DNA of 64,000 nucleotides from Burkholderiales bacterium (GCA_016223165.1 JACRPO010000005.1:902926-966925), one strand, 5' to 3'. Numbered from the stretch's first letter, positions 9,333-18,868 are shown. Notes: generated by a model not told the origin, from the letters alone. Numbers and translations: made by a program.

Positions 9333-10163
9333 TTATCGGCCCGGCGGCCGGCCGGTTGAGCGGGGCTGCCGCGGCGCCACTGCGGCACCGGGCATGCGAT
9401 AGACATGAACGGCGCGCCCGCCCTCGGCACCGAGCCGCGCGACCGGGGCGACGCCCGGTATCGGGAACTCGAGGCTGACGAGCCAGGCGCCCTCGCCCAT
9501 CTCGGCCGTCGCCTTGGCCCAGGCACGCGCCATCGACTCCGGGCGCTGGAACAGGTAGACGAGGTCGAAGTCGGCCCAGCTGCGCGCCCACATGTCGGCC
9601 CGCGCCACCTGCGCCCCGGGCATCCGGCGCGCCGCCAGCCAGGCCATCGGCAGGCTCCACTCGAAGCCGTGCAGCCGCGCCCGCGGCCACAGCCGCTGCA
9701 GTGCCGCGAGGCCGTGCCCGAGGCCGCAGCCGGCATCGAGCAACGAGCGCGGCGCCGGCCGCACGACGGCATCGAGGCCGCGCAGCGCCTGCGCCGGGGT
9801 CGGAAAGAACGGTGCGTCGCGCCAGGCCCGCAGCGGGTAGATCAGCGCGAGCGGCAGCAACGCCGCCAGCCAGATCGAGGCCGAGAGGCCGCCGCCCGGC
9901 CCGGCGGCGACGAGCGCCGAGAGGGGAAAGCCGAGCGCGGCGATGGCGCGCCGCCGCAGGCCTGCGTTGACGAGGGCGAGCACCGCGGCGACGGTGGATC
10001 CGACGGCGAATGCCCAGCCCGCTCCTTCGAGGCCGGCAGGCCGGCAGGCTGCTGCCGCCGCCCAGCCACCGGCCCAGGCCAGCAGGGCGGGCATCGGCCA
10101 GGGCAGGAAGCGACGCCAGCGCGTGGGCACGGCTTGGGTGAGGACGTGGTGCGACATCTGCAC
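9333..10163 (-). CDS. Membrane-anchored class I SAM methyltransferase
   Basis: 276 residues. The first about 120 residues are hydrophobic, with three or four predicted membrane helices. A Rossmann-type methyltransferase domain follows, with glycine motif LLDAGCGLGHG near residue 141 and DLVYLFQRPES in the region of motif IV. Small proteins of this design sit between flhDC and motA in several Burkholderiales genomes; the substrate is unknown. The start could be the ATG at 10163 or at 10157 (MSHHV). Being inside the flagellar block suggests shared expression, but nothing in the sequence ties it to flagella. Confidence 0.7.
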   Translation of the reverse strand: MQMSHHVLTQAVPTRWRRFLPWPMPALLAWAGGWAAAAACRPAGLEGAGWAFAVGSTVAAVLALVNAGLRRRAIAALGFPLSALVAAGPGGGLSASIWLAALLPLALIYPLRAWRDAPFFPTPAQALRGLDAVVRPAPRSLLDAGCGLGHGLAALQRLWPRARLHGFEWSLPMAWLAARRMPGAQVARADMWARSWADFDLVYLFQRPESMARAWAKATAEMGEGAWLVSLEFPIPGVAPVARLGAEGGRAVHVYRMPGAAVAPRQPRSTGRPPGR

Positions 10164-10293
10164 CGAGTGTGCTGGCGCGGCCCCGCCGCCGCCGCGCGAG
10201 ATGCGCCGGCACGCCGGTGCATTTCGGACGTTGCGCGCTGCGCGCAGGCGGCATGGCGGGAAGGCGCGCGGGCGAGCGCCATGGCGGGGGCAA

Positions 10294-10322
10294 GAAAAAA
10301 GCGGGCCCCGAAGGACCCGCTT
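10294..10322 (-). terminator. Rho-independent terminator of flhDC
   Basis: A ten-base-pair stem (AAGCGGGTCC on the minus strand) closes on a TTCG tetraloop at 10299-10322 and is followed by a T run. It lies 130 bp beyond the flhC stop codon and separates flhDC from the methyltransferase gene. The rest of the 288-bp gap 10164-10451 shows no gene. Confidence 0.88.
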
Positions 10323-10451
10323 GAAAGCACAGGGGACTGTGCCAGGAGGAGACGAGCAATGAACCGTTCGAGAACTTTCTGAATCGCGATGCTTGAAGCT
10401 TGATCGGATGATGCGCGCGAACCTTGAGCCGTGTGGGCCGTGGCTGCCGCC

Positions 10452-11030
10452 TTAATGTGCAGCAGTGCTCACGGGCGCATCGAAAGCACGGCTGGCGTCG
10501 GAGAGGGCGCCGGCGAGCTTGCCCTTGCCGGCTCGCGCCGGCGGGTTGCACAGGCCGCAGACGTAGTGGCGGGCGATCTCGTGCGGATGCGTGACGAAGT
10601 GGCCGCCGCACTTGCTGCAAGGCGTCATCGTCAGCATGCCGTTGTCGACGAACTTCACCAGGCGCCAGGCCCGCGTCACCGAGAGCTGCGGCGCGAGCCC
10701 CTGCGCGGCGATCTGCTCGGTGTAGAGCTGGTAGGCCTTGATGACGGTGTCGATCTCGTCGAGCGCCGCGACCTTGTTCAGGTATTCGTGGATGTTGAGG
10801 AAGAGGCTGGCATGGATGTTGGGCTGCCAGGTCATGAACCAGTCGGTCGAGAACGGCAGCTGGCCCTTGCTCGGGCTCTTGCCGGCCACTTCCTTGTACA
10901 GGCGCAGCAGTCGCTCGTAGCTGAGGTCGGTTTCGCTCTCCAGCACCTGCAGGCGCGCACCGAGCTTGATGAGCGTGACGGCGCGTTCGATCTGCCTGGC
11001 TTCGGTGAGGATGCTCTTGGTACGGGCCAT
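10452..11030 (-). CDS. flhC: Flagellar master transcriptional activator subunit FlhC
   Basis: 192 residues. FlhC joins FlhD in the heterohexamer that switches on class II flagellar genes. The conserved opening RQIERAVTLIKLGARLQVLE is present. The zinc-binding cysteines occur as CSKC (about residue 138) and CGLC (about residue 158). Length matches the family. The ribosome-binding site is weak (GAGA), and a run of 14 C residues lies 27 bases upstream of the start. It is followed by a strong terminator. Confidence 0.96.
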   Translation of the reverse strand: MARTKSILTEARQIERAVTLIKLGARLQVLESETDLSYERLLRLYKEVAGKSPSKGQLPFSTDWFMTWQPNIHASLFLNIHEYLNKVAALDEIDTVIKAYQLYTEQIAAQGLAPQLSVTRAWRLVKFVDNGMLTMTPCSKCGGHFVTHPHEIARHYVCGLCNPPARAGKGKLAGALSDASRAFDAPVSTAAH

Positions 11031-11057
11031 GGTGGTCTCGGGGCTGCTGCGCTGCGC

Positions 11058-11071
11058 GGGGGGGGGGGGGG
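11058..11071 (-). repeat. Homopolymeric C14 tract between flhD and flhC
   Basis: Fourteen consecutive C on the coding strand (G on the plus strand) lie in the 72-bp flhD-flhC gap. Tracts of this length are prone to slippage both in vivo and in sequencing. Confidence 0.9.
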
Positions 11072-11102
11072 AAGGTCGGGCCGGGCGATTTGCGGCGGCC
11101 GC

Positions 11103-11426
11103 TCAGGCAGCTTCGCGGTGGCGGCCGGCGAGCAGGATCGAGGCGTGCAGGCGGGACATGCCGTCGTTGGCGGCGCCCTTGCCGTGGCTGGTGAGCAGGT
11201 TCCAGACGACGTCGTCGTCCATGCGGAAGCGGCACAGCAGCTGGTTGCCGGTGGCGATCTTCATCATCTGCGCCGGTGTCAGCGTGTTCAGCACCGTGGC
11301 CGTCTCCTCGTTGATGCCGAGGCGGAACTGGGCCTGTTCGCGGTCGTGGCGCACGAGGCTCTGCGCCAGCATCAGGTAGGACAGGTTGGCTTCGCGGATC
11401 TCGGCGAGGATCTGGTCAGAGGTCAT
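11103..11426 (-). CDS. flhD: Flagellar transcriptional regulator FlhD
   Basis: 107 residues, partner of FlhC. The sequence from MTSDQILAEIREANLSYLML is the usual FlhD helical start, and VLNTLTPAQMMKIA is conserved. The start chosen is ATG 11426-11424, preceded by GGAG; an upstream start at 11501 would add 25 residues with no family counterpart. The promoter should lie in 11427-11635, which holds several inverted repeats. Confidence 0.95.
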   Translation of the reverse strand: MTSDQILAEIREANLSYLMLAQSLVRHDREQAQFRLGINEETATVLNTLTPAQMMKIATGNQLLCRFRMDDDVVWNLLTSHGKGAANDGMSRLHASILLAGRHREAA

Positions 11427-11500
11427 GTTGCGTGGGCTCCAGGGTGCGGGGAATGACAGGCGACGGAATGCACTGTATCGACCCGAACTGGGCTGCAACA

Positions 11501-11592
11501 TGGACTCACATCGGTTGCTTGAGTCCAGCTTCTTCGATCGGCCGCGTCAGGCAACTTCCTACACGGCGCGTAGGACGTGACGCGCGTCACGT
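11501..11592. promoter_or_regulatory. Three inverted repeats upstream of flhDC
   Basis: Within the folE2-flhD gap are TGGACTCA with its complement 11 bases later (11501-11527), TCCTAC with GTAGGA (11557-11575), and an 18-base perfect palindrome ACGTGACGCGCGTCACGT (11575-11592). They lie 75-166 bases before the flhD start, where operators of the flagellar master operon are expected. The last could instead belong to the 3' end of folE2. No T run follows either arm, so none looks like a terminator. The binding protein is unknown. Confidence 0.5.
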
Positions 11593-11635
11593 GCCTCGGC
11601 GGCGGATGTCGATTCCTTCTCGGTCCGCTCGCGGC

Positions 11636-12436
11636 CTACATGCGTTCGATGCGGGCGTAGGCGCTGTGGTTGTGGATCGACTCGATGTTCTCGACATCCA
11701 CGGCGTAGCGCCCGATGCGCGGCTCGCGCTCGAGGCGCAGCGCCACGTCGCGCACCAGGTCCTCGACGAACTTGGGGTTCTCATAGGCGCGCTCGGTGAC
11801 CCACTTCTCGTCGGTGCGCTTGAGCATCGGCCAGATCTCGCTGCTCGCTTCGTCCTCGGCGAAGCGGGCGAGCTCGTGCCAGTCGATCGGCTGCAACAAC
11901 TCGACACGGATCGTGACCACGGCGCGCTGGTTGTGCGCGCCGTAGTCGGAGATCTCCTTCGAGCAGGGGCACAGGCTCTTGACAGGCACGCCGACCTCGG
12001 CCCAGACCACCGTCTTGCCGGCACGCGTTTCGGCGATCCAGCGGCCGCGGTAGTCGAGCAGGCTCGCCAGGCCCGACACCGGTGCCCGCTTGCGCAGGAA
12101 GAACGAGAACTCGGCCTCGATGCGCCCCTCCTGCGCGCCCAGGCGCGCGAGCATGGCCAGGTGCCGCTCGCGCAGGGCCGGCGCGTCGAGCACGGCGCCG
12201 GTGGTCTGCAGCTCGTCGAGCCAGGCCACGAAGCGCGACATGTGCGTGCCCTTCTGCTCCGCCGGCAGCGCCACGTCGAGCGCCCAGGTCGCCGCACAGG
12301 GCTGGGCGGCGCCGCCCACGCGCAGCGTGAACGGGTAGCGCAGGTCCTTCACGCCGACGCGCTGGATCGCCAGGTGGCGGTGATCGCGCGCGCTTTGCGT
12401 ATCGGGGATCTGCAGGGCGTCGGTCAGGTTGTTCAT
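11636..12436 (-). CDS. folE2: GTP cyclohydrolase FolE2
   Basis: 266 residues. FolE2 (type IB) converts GTP to 7,8-dihydroneopterin triphosphate, the first step of folate synthesis, with broader metal use than zinc-dependent FolE. The catalytic cysteine motif is visible as SLCPCSKEIS near residue 152, and the C-terminal ENIESIHNHSAYA segment is typical of the family. The pterin-related 4a-carbinolamine dehydratase gene is also in this window (24591) but not adjacent. Identification is secure. Confidence 0.95.
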   Translation of the reverse strand: MNNLTDALQIPDTQSARDHRHLAIQRVGVKDLRYPFTLRVGGAAQPCAATWALDVALPAEQKGTHMSRFVAWLDELQTTGAVLDAPALRERHLAMLARLGAQEGRIEAEFSFFLRKRAPVSGLASLLDYRGRWIAETRAGKTVVWAEVGVPVKSLCPCSKEISDYGAHNQRAVVTIRVELLQPIDWHELARFAEDEASSEIWPMLKRTDEKWVTERAYENPKFVEDLVRDVALRLEREPRIGRYAVDVENIESIHNHSAYARIERM

Positions 12437-12543
12437 CGGTCTCTACAGCATGACACCGTTGCGCCGGCACCGGCGTCACATGGATTACAGCGCCCGCAGC
12501 CGCCGCAGCGGGCCGCCGCCGCGCGCCGGGGGCGCACGGCGAG

Positions 12544-14475
12544 TCAGGAGTTCACCGCCGCCAGCGCCAGCCGCGCCATCTCGGAAGGCACGAAGCGCCG
12601 GCGGATGCTCTGCTCGATGCCGGCGGCATCGAGCCCGACGAGCGAGAGCAGCTTGGCCGGGTCGCCATGCTCGACGAAGTGGTCGGGCAGGCCGAGTTGC
12701 AGCACCGGCGTCTCGACGCCGGCGGCGGCCAGGCACTCGAGCACCGCCGAGCCGGCGCCGCCGCTCACGCAGCCTTCCTCCACGGTGACGAGGGCGCCAT
12801 GCGTGCGCGCCAGCTCGAGCACGAGCGCCTCGTCCAGCGGCTTGGCGAAGCGCATGTCGGCCACGGTGGCGTCGAGCCTGGCCGCGGCCGCGAGGGCCGG
12901 ATGCAGCAGCGTGCCGAACGCGAGGATGGCGAGGCGCTGCCCGCGCGCCTCCGGGCCGGGGCGCGCCGTGCCCTCGCGCCGCACGACGCCCTTGCCCCAG
13001 GCCCAGGCGGTGAGCTCGGGTCGGATCTCGGCACCGCAGCCGCTGCCGCGCGGATAACGCACCGCCACCGGATGGCTCTGCTGGAAGGCCGTGGTCAGCG
13101 CCATGCGGCACTCGTTCTCGTCGCTCGGCGTGAGCATGCTGCAGTTGGGGATGCAGCGCACGAAGGCGATGTCGAAGGCGCCGCAGTGCGTGGCGCCGTC
13201 GGCACCGACGATGCCGGCGCGGTCGAGTGCGAAGACCACCGGCAGGTTCTGGATGGCCACGTCGTGCACGAACTGGTCGTAGCCGCGCTGCAGGAAGGTG
13301 GAGTAGATCGCCACCACCGGCTTCAGCCCCTCGCAGGCGAGGCCGGCGGCGAAGGTGACGGCATGCTGCTCGGCGATGCCGACGTCGAAGTAGCGGCCCG
13401 GAAAGCGCTTGTGGAACTCGACCATGCCCGAGCCCTCGCGCATCGCCGGCGTGATGGCGACGAGGCGCTGGTCGGCCTCGGCCATGTCGCACAGCCACTG
13501 CCCGAAGACCTGCGTGAAGGTGGGCTTGCCGGGGGTCGCGGCCTTCGGAAAGCCCTCGGCCGGGTTGAACTTGCCGCTCGCCGCGTGGTATTTCACCGGG
13601 TCGGCCTCGGCGAGCTTGTAGCCGTAGCCCTTCTTCGTCACCACGTGCAGGAACTGCGGGCCCTTCTTGCCGCGCAGGTTCTCGAGCGTCGGGATGAGCG
13701 AGTCGAGGTCGTGGCCGTCGATCGGCCCGACATAGTTGAAGCCGAACTCCTCGAAGATGGTGCCGGGCACGACCATGCCCTTGGCGTGCTCCTCGAAGCG
13801 GCGCGCCAGCTCGAACAGCGGCGGCACCGGCTTCAGCACGGCCTTGGCGCCCTCGCGCGCGGCGGCGTAGAACTGGCCGCTCATCAGGCGCGCGAGGTAG
13901 CGATTGAGCGCACCGACCGGCGGGCTGATCGACATGTCGTTGTCGTTGAGGACGACGAGCATGTCGACCGAGTGGCCGTTGTGGCCGAAGCCGGCGTTGT
14001 TGAGCGCCTCGAAGGCCATGCCGGCGCTCATCGCACCGTCGCCGATGACGGCCACGGCGCGCCGGTCCTCGCCCTTCATCTGCGCGGCCACCGCCATGCC
14101 CAGCGCCGCCGAGATGGAGGTGGAGCTGTGCGCGGTGCCGAAGGTGTCGTACTCGCTCTCGTCGCGGCGCGGGAAGCCGCCGATGCCGCCGAGCTGGCGC
14201 AGCGTGTGCATGCGGTCGCGGCGGCCGGTGAGTACCTTGTGCGGGTAGGTCTGGTGGCCCACGTCCCAGACGATGCGGTCGTGCGGCGTGTTGAACACGT
14301 AGTGCAGCGCCACCGTCAGCTCCACCGTGCCGAGGTTGCTGCCGAGGTGGCCGCCGGTCTGGCTGACGGTGTCGAGCACGAACTGGCGCAGCTCGGCGGC
14401 GACCTGGGCGAGTTGCCCGCGGCCGATGCGGCGCAGGTCGGCCGGGCTGTTGATCGTCGGGAGGAGCTTGTTCAT
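12544..14475 (-). CDS. dxs: 1-deoxy-D-xylulose-5-phosphate synthase
   Basis: 643 residues. Dxs condenses pyruvate and glyceraldehyde 3-phosphate in the first step of the MEP isoprenoid pathway, using thiamine diphosphate. The TPP motif [18 protein letters not shown] is near residue 150, and [15 protein letters not shown] lies in the pyrimidine-binding domain. The start is ATG 14475-14473 (MNKLLPTIN); longer frames upstream overlap ispA. It lies 7 bp after ispA and is followed by a 107-bp gap before folE2. The operon xseB-ispA-dxs is a standard betaproteobacterial arrangement. Confidence 0.97.
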   Translation of the reverse strand: MNKLLPTINSPADLRRIGRGQLAQVAAELRQFVLDTVSQTGGHLGSNLGTVELTVALHYVFNTPHDRIVWDVGHQTYPHKVLTGRRDRMHTLRQLGGIGGFPRRDESEYDTFGTAHSSTSISAALGMAVAAQMKGEDRRAVAVIGDGAMSAGMAFEALNNAGFGHNGHSVDMLVVLNDNDMSISPPVGALNRYLARLMSGQFYAAAREGAKAVLKPVPPLFELARRFEEHAKGMVVPGTIFEEFGFNYVGPIDGHDLDSLIPTLENLRGKKGPQFLHVVTKKGYGYKLAEADPVKYHAASGKFNPAEGFPKAATPGKPTFTQVFGQWLCDMAEADQRLVAITPAMREGSGMVEFHKRFPGRYFDVGIAEQHAVTFAAGLACEGLKPVVAIYSTFLQRGYDQFVHDVAIQNLPVVFALDRAGIVGADGATHCGAFDIAFVRCIPNCSMLTPSDENECRMALTTAFQQSHPVAVRYPRGSGCGAEIRPELTAWAWGKGVVRREGTARPGPEARGQRLAILAFGTLLHPALAAAARLDATVADMRFAKPLDEALVLELARTHGALVTVEEGCVSGGAGSAVLECLAAAGVETPVLQLGLPDHFVEHGDPAKLLSLVGLDAAGIEQSIRRRFVPSEMARLALAAVNS

Positions 14476-14482
14476 GGCGGTT

Positions 14483-15379
14483 TCAGTTCTCGCGCTCGAC
14501 CACGCGGTCGGCCAGGAGGGCCAGTGTGGCGGTGGCGGCGTTGAGCCCGCTGCCGGCGAGCGCCTGGTGGGCCTGCGCGCACAGCTCCTGCGCGTGCAGG
14601 CGCGCCGCCTCGAGGCCCAGCACCGACACGTAGGTCGGCTTGTTGCCCTCGAGGTCCTTGCCCGCGGTCTTGCCCAGCGTCTCGGAGGCCTGGGTGACGT
14701 CGAGGATGTCGTCGACCACCTGGAAGGCCAGGCCGACGGCGGCACCGTAGTCCGACAGCGCCTGCCAGGCCCGCTCTGTCGTCGAACCGCAGGCCGCGCC
14801 CATCAGCACGCTCGCCTGCAGCAGCGCGCCGGTCTTGCGCCGGTGCATGTCGCGCAGCGCGCTTTCGCTGAGCGGCTTGCCGATGCTGGCGAGGTCGATG
14901 GCCTGCCCGCCGGCCATGCCCACGTGCCCGGCGGCGCGCGCGAGCAGCCCGGCCAGGCGCGCCTGCAGCGCCGGCGCCACGCCGGTCTCGGGCGTCAGCA
15001 CCTCGAAGGCCAGGGCCTGCATCGCGTCACCGGCCAGCATGGCCTGCGCCTCGCCGAACTTGACGTGCACGGTAGGCTTGCCCCGGCGCAGCACGTCGTT
15101 GTCCATGCAAGGCATGTCGTCATGGATCAGCGAATAGGCGTGGATCAGCTCCACCGCCACGGCGGCGCGCAAGGCGGCCTCGCGCGCACCGCGCACGGCC
15201 TCGGCGGCGGACAGCACCAGCAGCGGACGCAGCCGCTTGCCGCCGTCGAGCACACCGTAGCGCATGGCTTCGCCGAGGCCGGCCGGGCTGTCGCCGGGCA
15301 CCCAGCGCTCGAGCGCGTCCTCGACCGCACGCAGTTCCTGGCGCATCCAGCCATCGAGGTCGCGCGCGTTCATCGCCAC
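14483..15379 (-). CDS. ispA: Farnesyl diphosphate synthase IspA
   Basis: 298 residues, a short-chain trans-prenyl transferase that makes C15 farnesyl diphosphate from IPP and DMAPP. The first aspartate-rich motif is DDMPCMDND (about residue 86) and the second is DDILD (about residue 222). The start may be ATG 15379 or ATG 15373 (MNARDL). The gene lies between xseB and dxs on the same strand, the usual context for IspA. Confidence 0.95.
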   Translation of the reverse strand: MAMNARDLDGWMRQELRAVEDALERWVPGDSPAGLGEAMRYGVLDGGKRLRPLLVLSAAEAVRGAREAALRAAVAVELIHAYSLIHDDMPCMDNDVLRRGKPTVHVKFGEAQAMLAGDAMQALAFEVLTPETGVAPALQARLAGLLARAAGHVGMAGGQAIDLASIGKPLSESALRDMHRRKTGALLQASVLMGAACGSTTERAWQALSDYGAAVGLAFQVVDDILDVTQASETLGKTAGKDLEGNKPTYVSVLGLEAARLHAQELCAQAHQALAGSGLNAATATLALLADRVVEREN

Positions 15380-15431
15380 GGCACCTCTCGGACCATGTGG
15401 TGGTGTGACAGCACGGGTTGTGCCTGGCCCC

Positions 15432-15692
15432 TCATGCGCCGCTCCAGGGCTTCAGGCGCCCTTCCTCGAGCAGTTTCACCTGGGCTTCGACGGACTCGAG
15501 CTTGCTGCGGCAATAGGCCAGCAGCTCGGCGCCGCGCTTGTAGTCGTCGAGCAAGCGGTCCAGCGGCAGCTGGCCCTGCTCCATCTGCTCGACCAGCCGG
15601 TCGAGCTCGGACAAGGCCTGCTCGTAACTGGCGGGTTCGCCAGCGCCTTCGTTGGGCGCTTCCTTGGATGCGGCGGAGGTGCTTCTGGCCAT
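15432..15692 (-). CDS. xseB: Exodeoxyribonuclease VII small subunit
   Basis: 86 residues. XseB assembles with XseA to degrade single-stranded DNA. The core [33 protein letters not shown] region is the family signature (given by its two ends only: [15 protein letters not shown] and [17 protein letters not shown]). First gene of xseB-ispA-dxs. A -10-like TAGAAT on the minus strand lies at 15724-15719, about 27 bases before the start. Confidence 0.93.
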   Translation of the reverse strand: MARSTSAASKEAPNEGAGEPASYEQALSELDRLVEQMEQGQLPLDRLLDDYKRGAELLAYCRSKLESVEAQVKLLEEGRLKPWSGA

Positions 15693-15718
15693 TCCGAGGG
15701 ATGAAATGTGAGGCGCGG

Positions 15719-15840
15719 ATTCTAGTCAATCGGGTCTTCGATCCCTCGCGCCTGTCGCGATGCGGCGCGGATGCCGCGGGAACCGGACAGGCGCCGATCG
15801 ACCGAATCGATTCGGGGGCAAGGAAGGGCCTCATTAGAAT
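15719..15840. promoter_or_regulatory. Divergent promoter region xseB / Rieske gene
   Basis: The 307-bp gap 15693-15999 has no gene. It holds TAGAATCCGC in both orientations: on the minus strand with the hexamer at 15724-15719 (toward xseB) and on the plus strand with the hexamer at 15835-15840 (toward the oxygenase). No good -35 elements were found. A perfect 14-base palindrome CCGAATCGATTCGG at 15802-15815 sits just upstream of the plus-strand hexamer and could be an operator. Confidence 0.45.
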
Positions 15841-15999
15841 CCGCCCCCGCCGCGATCCCCGCCCGTCGTTCGACTCGATGGCGCGGGCGGGCTCGCGGCG
15901 ACATTGCCTGCCCTCGCGGACCGTCGCCGAGACGGCGCCGCGCCGCGGGCGGCCGGTTCGGTGCCACGGTTCTCTGTCCCTGGAGGATTGGTTCGGATC

Positions 16000-17142
16000 A
16001 TGTCGGACCTCAGCATCCCTCTCGACGCGCGCGCCAAGGCGCAGCTCCCGGTCCACAGCTATTTCGATGAGGGCTTGTTCCGCCAGGAACAAGAGAAGAT
16101 CTTTGACCTCGCCCCGGGCTACCTCGGGCACGAGCTGGCACTGCCCGAGGTCGGCGATCATCTGGCGCTGGTGCAGGAAGGTGAAGGGCGAGCGCTCGTG
16201 CGCTCGGCGTCCGGGGCCGAGGGCATCTCGCTGCTTTCGAACGTCTGCCGTCACCGCCAGGCCATCATGCTGCGCGGGCGCGGCCACGGCCCGAGCCGCG
16301 GCCACATCGTCTGCCCGCTGCACCGCTGGACCTACGACCTCCAGGGCCAGCTGGCCGGGGCGCCGCACTTCGAGCAGGATCCCTGCCTGAACCTGCGCAG
16401 CTTCCCGCTGCAGCGCTGGGGCGGGCTGCTCTTCGAAAGCGGCGGCCGCCGCAGCGTGACGCACGACCTCGCCGAGCTGAGCGCGGCGGCCGCCGGCATG
16501 CTCGACTTCAGCGGCTTCGTCTTCGATCGGGCCCACTTGCACGAGTGCGACTACAACTGGAAGACCTTCATCGAGGTCTACCTGGAGGACTACCACGTCG
16601 GCCCGTTCCACCCCGGGCTCGGCAGGTTCGTCACCTGCGACGACCTGCGCTGGGAGTTCGGCCGCCACCACTCGGTGCAGACGGTGGGCGTGCACCAGGC
16701 GCTGGGCAAGCCCGGCTCGAAGGTCTACGAGCGCTGGCACGCGGCGGTGATGAACTTCCGTCAGGGCACGCCGCCGGCGCATGGCGCGGTCTGGCTGACG
16801 CTGTACCCGACGACGATGGTCGAGTGGTATCCGCACGTGCTCGTGGTCTCGACGCTGTTCCCGCGCGGGCCGCGCAAGACGCTCAACCTGGTGGAGTTCT
16901 TCTACCCGGAGGAGATCGCGGCGTTCGAGCGCGAATTCGTCGAGGCCCAGCAGGCCGCCTATCTCGAGACCTGCGTCGAGGACGACGAGATCGCCCTGCG
17001 CATGGACGAGGGCCGCTCGGCGCTGATGGCGCGCGGCGAGAACGAGATCGGCCCGTACCAGAGCCCGATGGAGGACGGCATGCTGCACTTCCACGAGTGG
17101 TACCGGCGCGAGATGGGCCTGGCGGCCGAAGGCACGTTCTAG
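16000..17142 (+). CDS. Rieske-type aromatic ring-hydroxylating oxygenase, alpha subunit
   Basis: 380 residues. The Rieske [2Fe-2S] ligands are visible as CRH near residue 83 and CPLH near residue 105. The mononuclear iron histidines appear in EDYHVGPFH near residue 197. The start ATG at 16000 is preceded by GGAGG 13 bases upstream; a longer frame to 15904 lacks family similarity. No ferredoxin, reductase or beta subunit lies nearby, so electron partners must be encoded elsewhere. Similar genes divergent from xseB-ispA-dxs are common in Burkholderiales. The substrate is unknown; quaternary amines as well as aromatics are possible for this broad family. Confidence 0.88.
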   Translation: MSDLSIPLDARAKAQLPVHSYFDEGLFRQEQEKIFDLAPGYLGHELALPEVGDHLALVQEGEGRALVRSASGAEGISLLSNVCRHRQAIMLRGRGHGPSRGHIVCPLHRWTYDLQGQLAGAPHFEQDPCLNLRSFPLQRWGGLLFESGGRRSVTHDLAELSAAAAGMLDFSGFVFDRAHLHECDYNWKTFIEVYLEDYHVGPFHPGLGRFVTCDDLRWEFGRHHSVQTVGVHQALGKPGSKVYERWHAAVMNFRQGTPPAHGAVWLTLYPTTMVEWYPHVLVVSTLFPRGPRKTLNLVEFFYPEEIAAFEREFVEAQQAAYLETCVEDDEIALRMDEGRSALMARGENEIGPYQSPMEDGMLHFHEWYRREMGLAAEGTF

Positions 17143-17173
17143 GCGCCTCCCACCGGGGCGCCTGCCGAGAGAC

Positions 17174-17197
17174 GACGGACCGGGCTACCGGCCCGTC
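17174..17197 (+). terminator. Hairpin after the Rieske gene
   Basis: GACGG-A-CCGG pairs with CCGG-C-CCGTC around a four-base loop, 31 bases after the oxygenase stop codon. There is no T run, so termination, if any, may be weak or Rho-assisted. The remaining part of 17143-17312 shows no gene. Confidence 0.35.
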
Positions 17198-17312
17198 GCG
17201 CCACAACGGCCAAGTGTGTGAGCTGAGCCGGGAGACATCGGCAAACCGCTTGCTGGTGCGCTCGAGCGGTCAGGCCTAGGTCAGGCCTCCTTTCGGCTTG
17301 CCGATGCTGCAC

Positions 17313-17663
17313 CTACACGGGCTCGAAGCCCGAAGCCGCGGGTGAGACGACAGAAACGAAGACCAGTGGCTCCTGCCCTGTGTTCCGTACGCCGTGAACT
17401 TGCCCGCGATGAGCGACCAGCACATCACCCTCGGCAATGGCGATGGACGCTCCCCGTGCATCGATGCCGTACTCACCGCAACCGGAGAGGATGGTCCACG
17501 TGTCCTGACCATCAGGATGCACGTGAGCCGATATCCGCTGCCCGGGCTTGACGTACCAGGCAACGACCGCAGCATCGGCCGATTCGGTGATGACCGAACG
17601 AATGGGCTCGCCATCGGCAGGTTGAAGGAACTCTGCAACCCTGAACAAGCGCTGCGGGATCAT
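17313..17663 (-). CDS. Cupin-domain protein
   Basis: 116 residues, a single small beta-barrel. The first cupin motif reads PGQRISAHVHPDGQDTWTIL with the two metal-binding histidines (HVH). The usual glutamate position appears to hold Gln-Asp. The second motif region is EGDVLVAHRGQVHGVRNTG with its histidine. A metal-bound sensor or small enzyme is possible; no specific function can be read from the sequence. It is convergent with the Rieske gene and divergent from the sulfurtransferase. Confidence 0.8.
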   Translation of the reverse strand: MIPQRLFRVAEFLQPADGEPIRSVITESADAAVVAWYVKPGQRISAHVHPDGQDTWTILSGCGEYGIDARGASIAIAEGDVLVAHRGQVHGVRNTGQEPLVFVSVVSPAASGFEPV

Positions 17664-17875
17664 CGTGCGCCTCCAACGGAACGGGATTGAGCTCTAGCAA
17701 GAAGCGCGCCTCGACGCGATTTCGGAAGCCCAACCACACGACTGTCTCGGCGGCAGGGCGATGAATCGCTCGTCGCTTTTCGTCGCGCTCGCAGGCTCTT
17801 CGCTCAAGGTACCCTCGCCGCACCGCGGGGCCGGCCCGACGGCACACCGCGGGCCAAACAGGAACTGGAGCAACG

Positions 17876-18784
17876 ATGAGCGAACCCACTCCCGCCACAC
17901 CCAGTGCGGCACAAGACGCCCGCGCGCCGTTTCGCACGCTCATCGAGGCCGCCGACTTGCTGGCCCTGCGCGCCCGCGGCGGCGACCTCGTCGTCCTCGA
18001 CTGTGGCTTCGACCTCGTTGACGTGGGTGCGGGCGAACGGGCGTACGCCGAGTCGCATCTGCCTGGGGCGCTGTATGCCCATCTCGACCGTGACCTCTCG
18101 GGCACGAAGACCGGCCGCAATGGGCGCCACCCGCTGCCGCCGCGCGCCGCCTTCGCCGAGCGCGCGGGCGCCTGGGGCATCGGCCGCACGACGCAGGTCG
18201 TGGCCTACGACGCCCAGGGCGGTGCCTACGCGGCGCGCGCCTGGTGGATGCTGCGCTGGCTCGGCCACGAGGCGGTGGCGGTGCTCGACGGCGGCCCCGC
18301 CGCCTGGCGTGCGGCCGGCGGCAGCATGCAGGTCGAACGGCCGACGCCGGGGCCTCGCCCTCCCTACCCGGCCGGCGACGCCACCATGCCCACCCTCGAT
18401 GCCGACGCCGTGCTGTCGTCGCTCGGGCTCGGCAAGGTCCGCATCATCGACGCCCGCTCCGGTGAGCGCTTCCGCGGCGAGGCGGAACCGATCGATCCGG
18501 TGGCCGGTCGAATTCCGGGTGCCATCAACCGCTTCCACAAGGACAACTTAAGTGCCGACGGCCGCTTCAAACCCGCCGCAGAGCTGCGCGTGGAGTTCGA
18601 GCGGCTCGGCCTCGGCGCATCCGAAGCGCAGCCGGTGACCGTCGTGCACCAGTGCGGCTCCGGCGTCACGGCGTGCCACAACCTGCTCGCCATGGCCCAC
18701 GCCGGCTTCGGGTCGACGGCGCTGTACCCCGGCTCGTGGAGCGAGTGGTGCGCCGACCCCACGCGGCCGGTGGCTCGCGGTTGA
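17876..18784 (+). CDS. sseA: 3-mercaptopyruvate/thiosulfate sulfurtransferase
   Basis: 302 residues, two rhodanese domains in tandem. The catalytic loop in the second domain is CGSGVTA near residue 259; CGSGVTA is the pattern typical of mercaptopyruvate sulfurtransferases, whereas thiosulfate enzymes usually have CRKGVTA. The first domain lacks the active cysteine, as in the family. It transfers sulfane sulfur from 3-mercaptopyruvate to thiols or cyanide in the cytoplasm. It is a single gene; the preceding 212 bp (17664-17875) holds no other gene. Confidence 0.88.
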   Translation: MSEPTPATPSAAQDARAPFRTLIEAADLLALRARGGDLVVLDCGFDLVDVGAGERAYAESHLPGALYAHLDRDLSGTKTGRNGRHPLPPRAAFAERAGAWGIGRTTQVVAYDAQGGAYAARAWWMLRWLGHEAVAVLDGGPAAWRAAGGSMQVERPTPGPRPPYPAGDATMPTLDADAVLSSLGLGKVRIIDARSGERFRGEAEPIDPVAGRIPGAINRFHKDNLSADGRFKPAAELRVEFERLGLGASEAQPVTVVHQCGSGVTACHNLLAMAHAGFGSTALYPGSWSEWCADPTRPVARG

Positions 18785-18868
18785 TCGGCATCAAGCGCCG
18801 GCCTTCCGCGGCGCGACAAGCGGGCCCGGCTGCGTTCAAATAGCGGCCGCGACATCGACGGAGGTTCC

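Noticed and set aside
8410..11235. A 941-codon frame running from upstream of flhC through motA
   Set aside because: Only its last 286 residues resemble a protein family (MotA); the rest crosses flhC, a terminator and the methyltransferase in the wrong frame.
17174..17197. Strong call of an intrinsic terminator after the Rieske gene
   Set aside because: The hairpin is good but lacks a T run, so it is listed only as a low-confidence hairpin.
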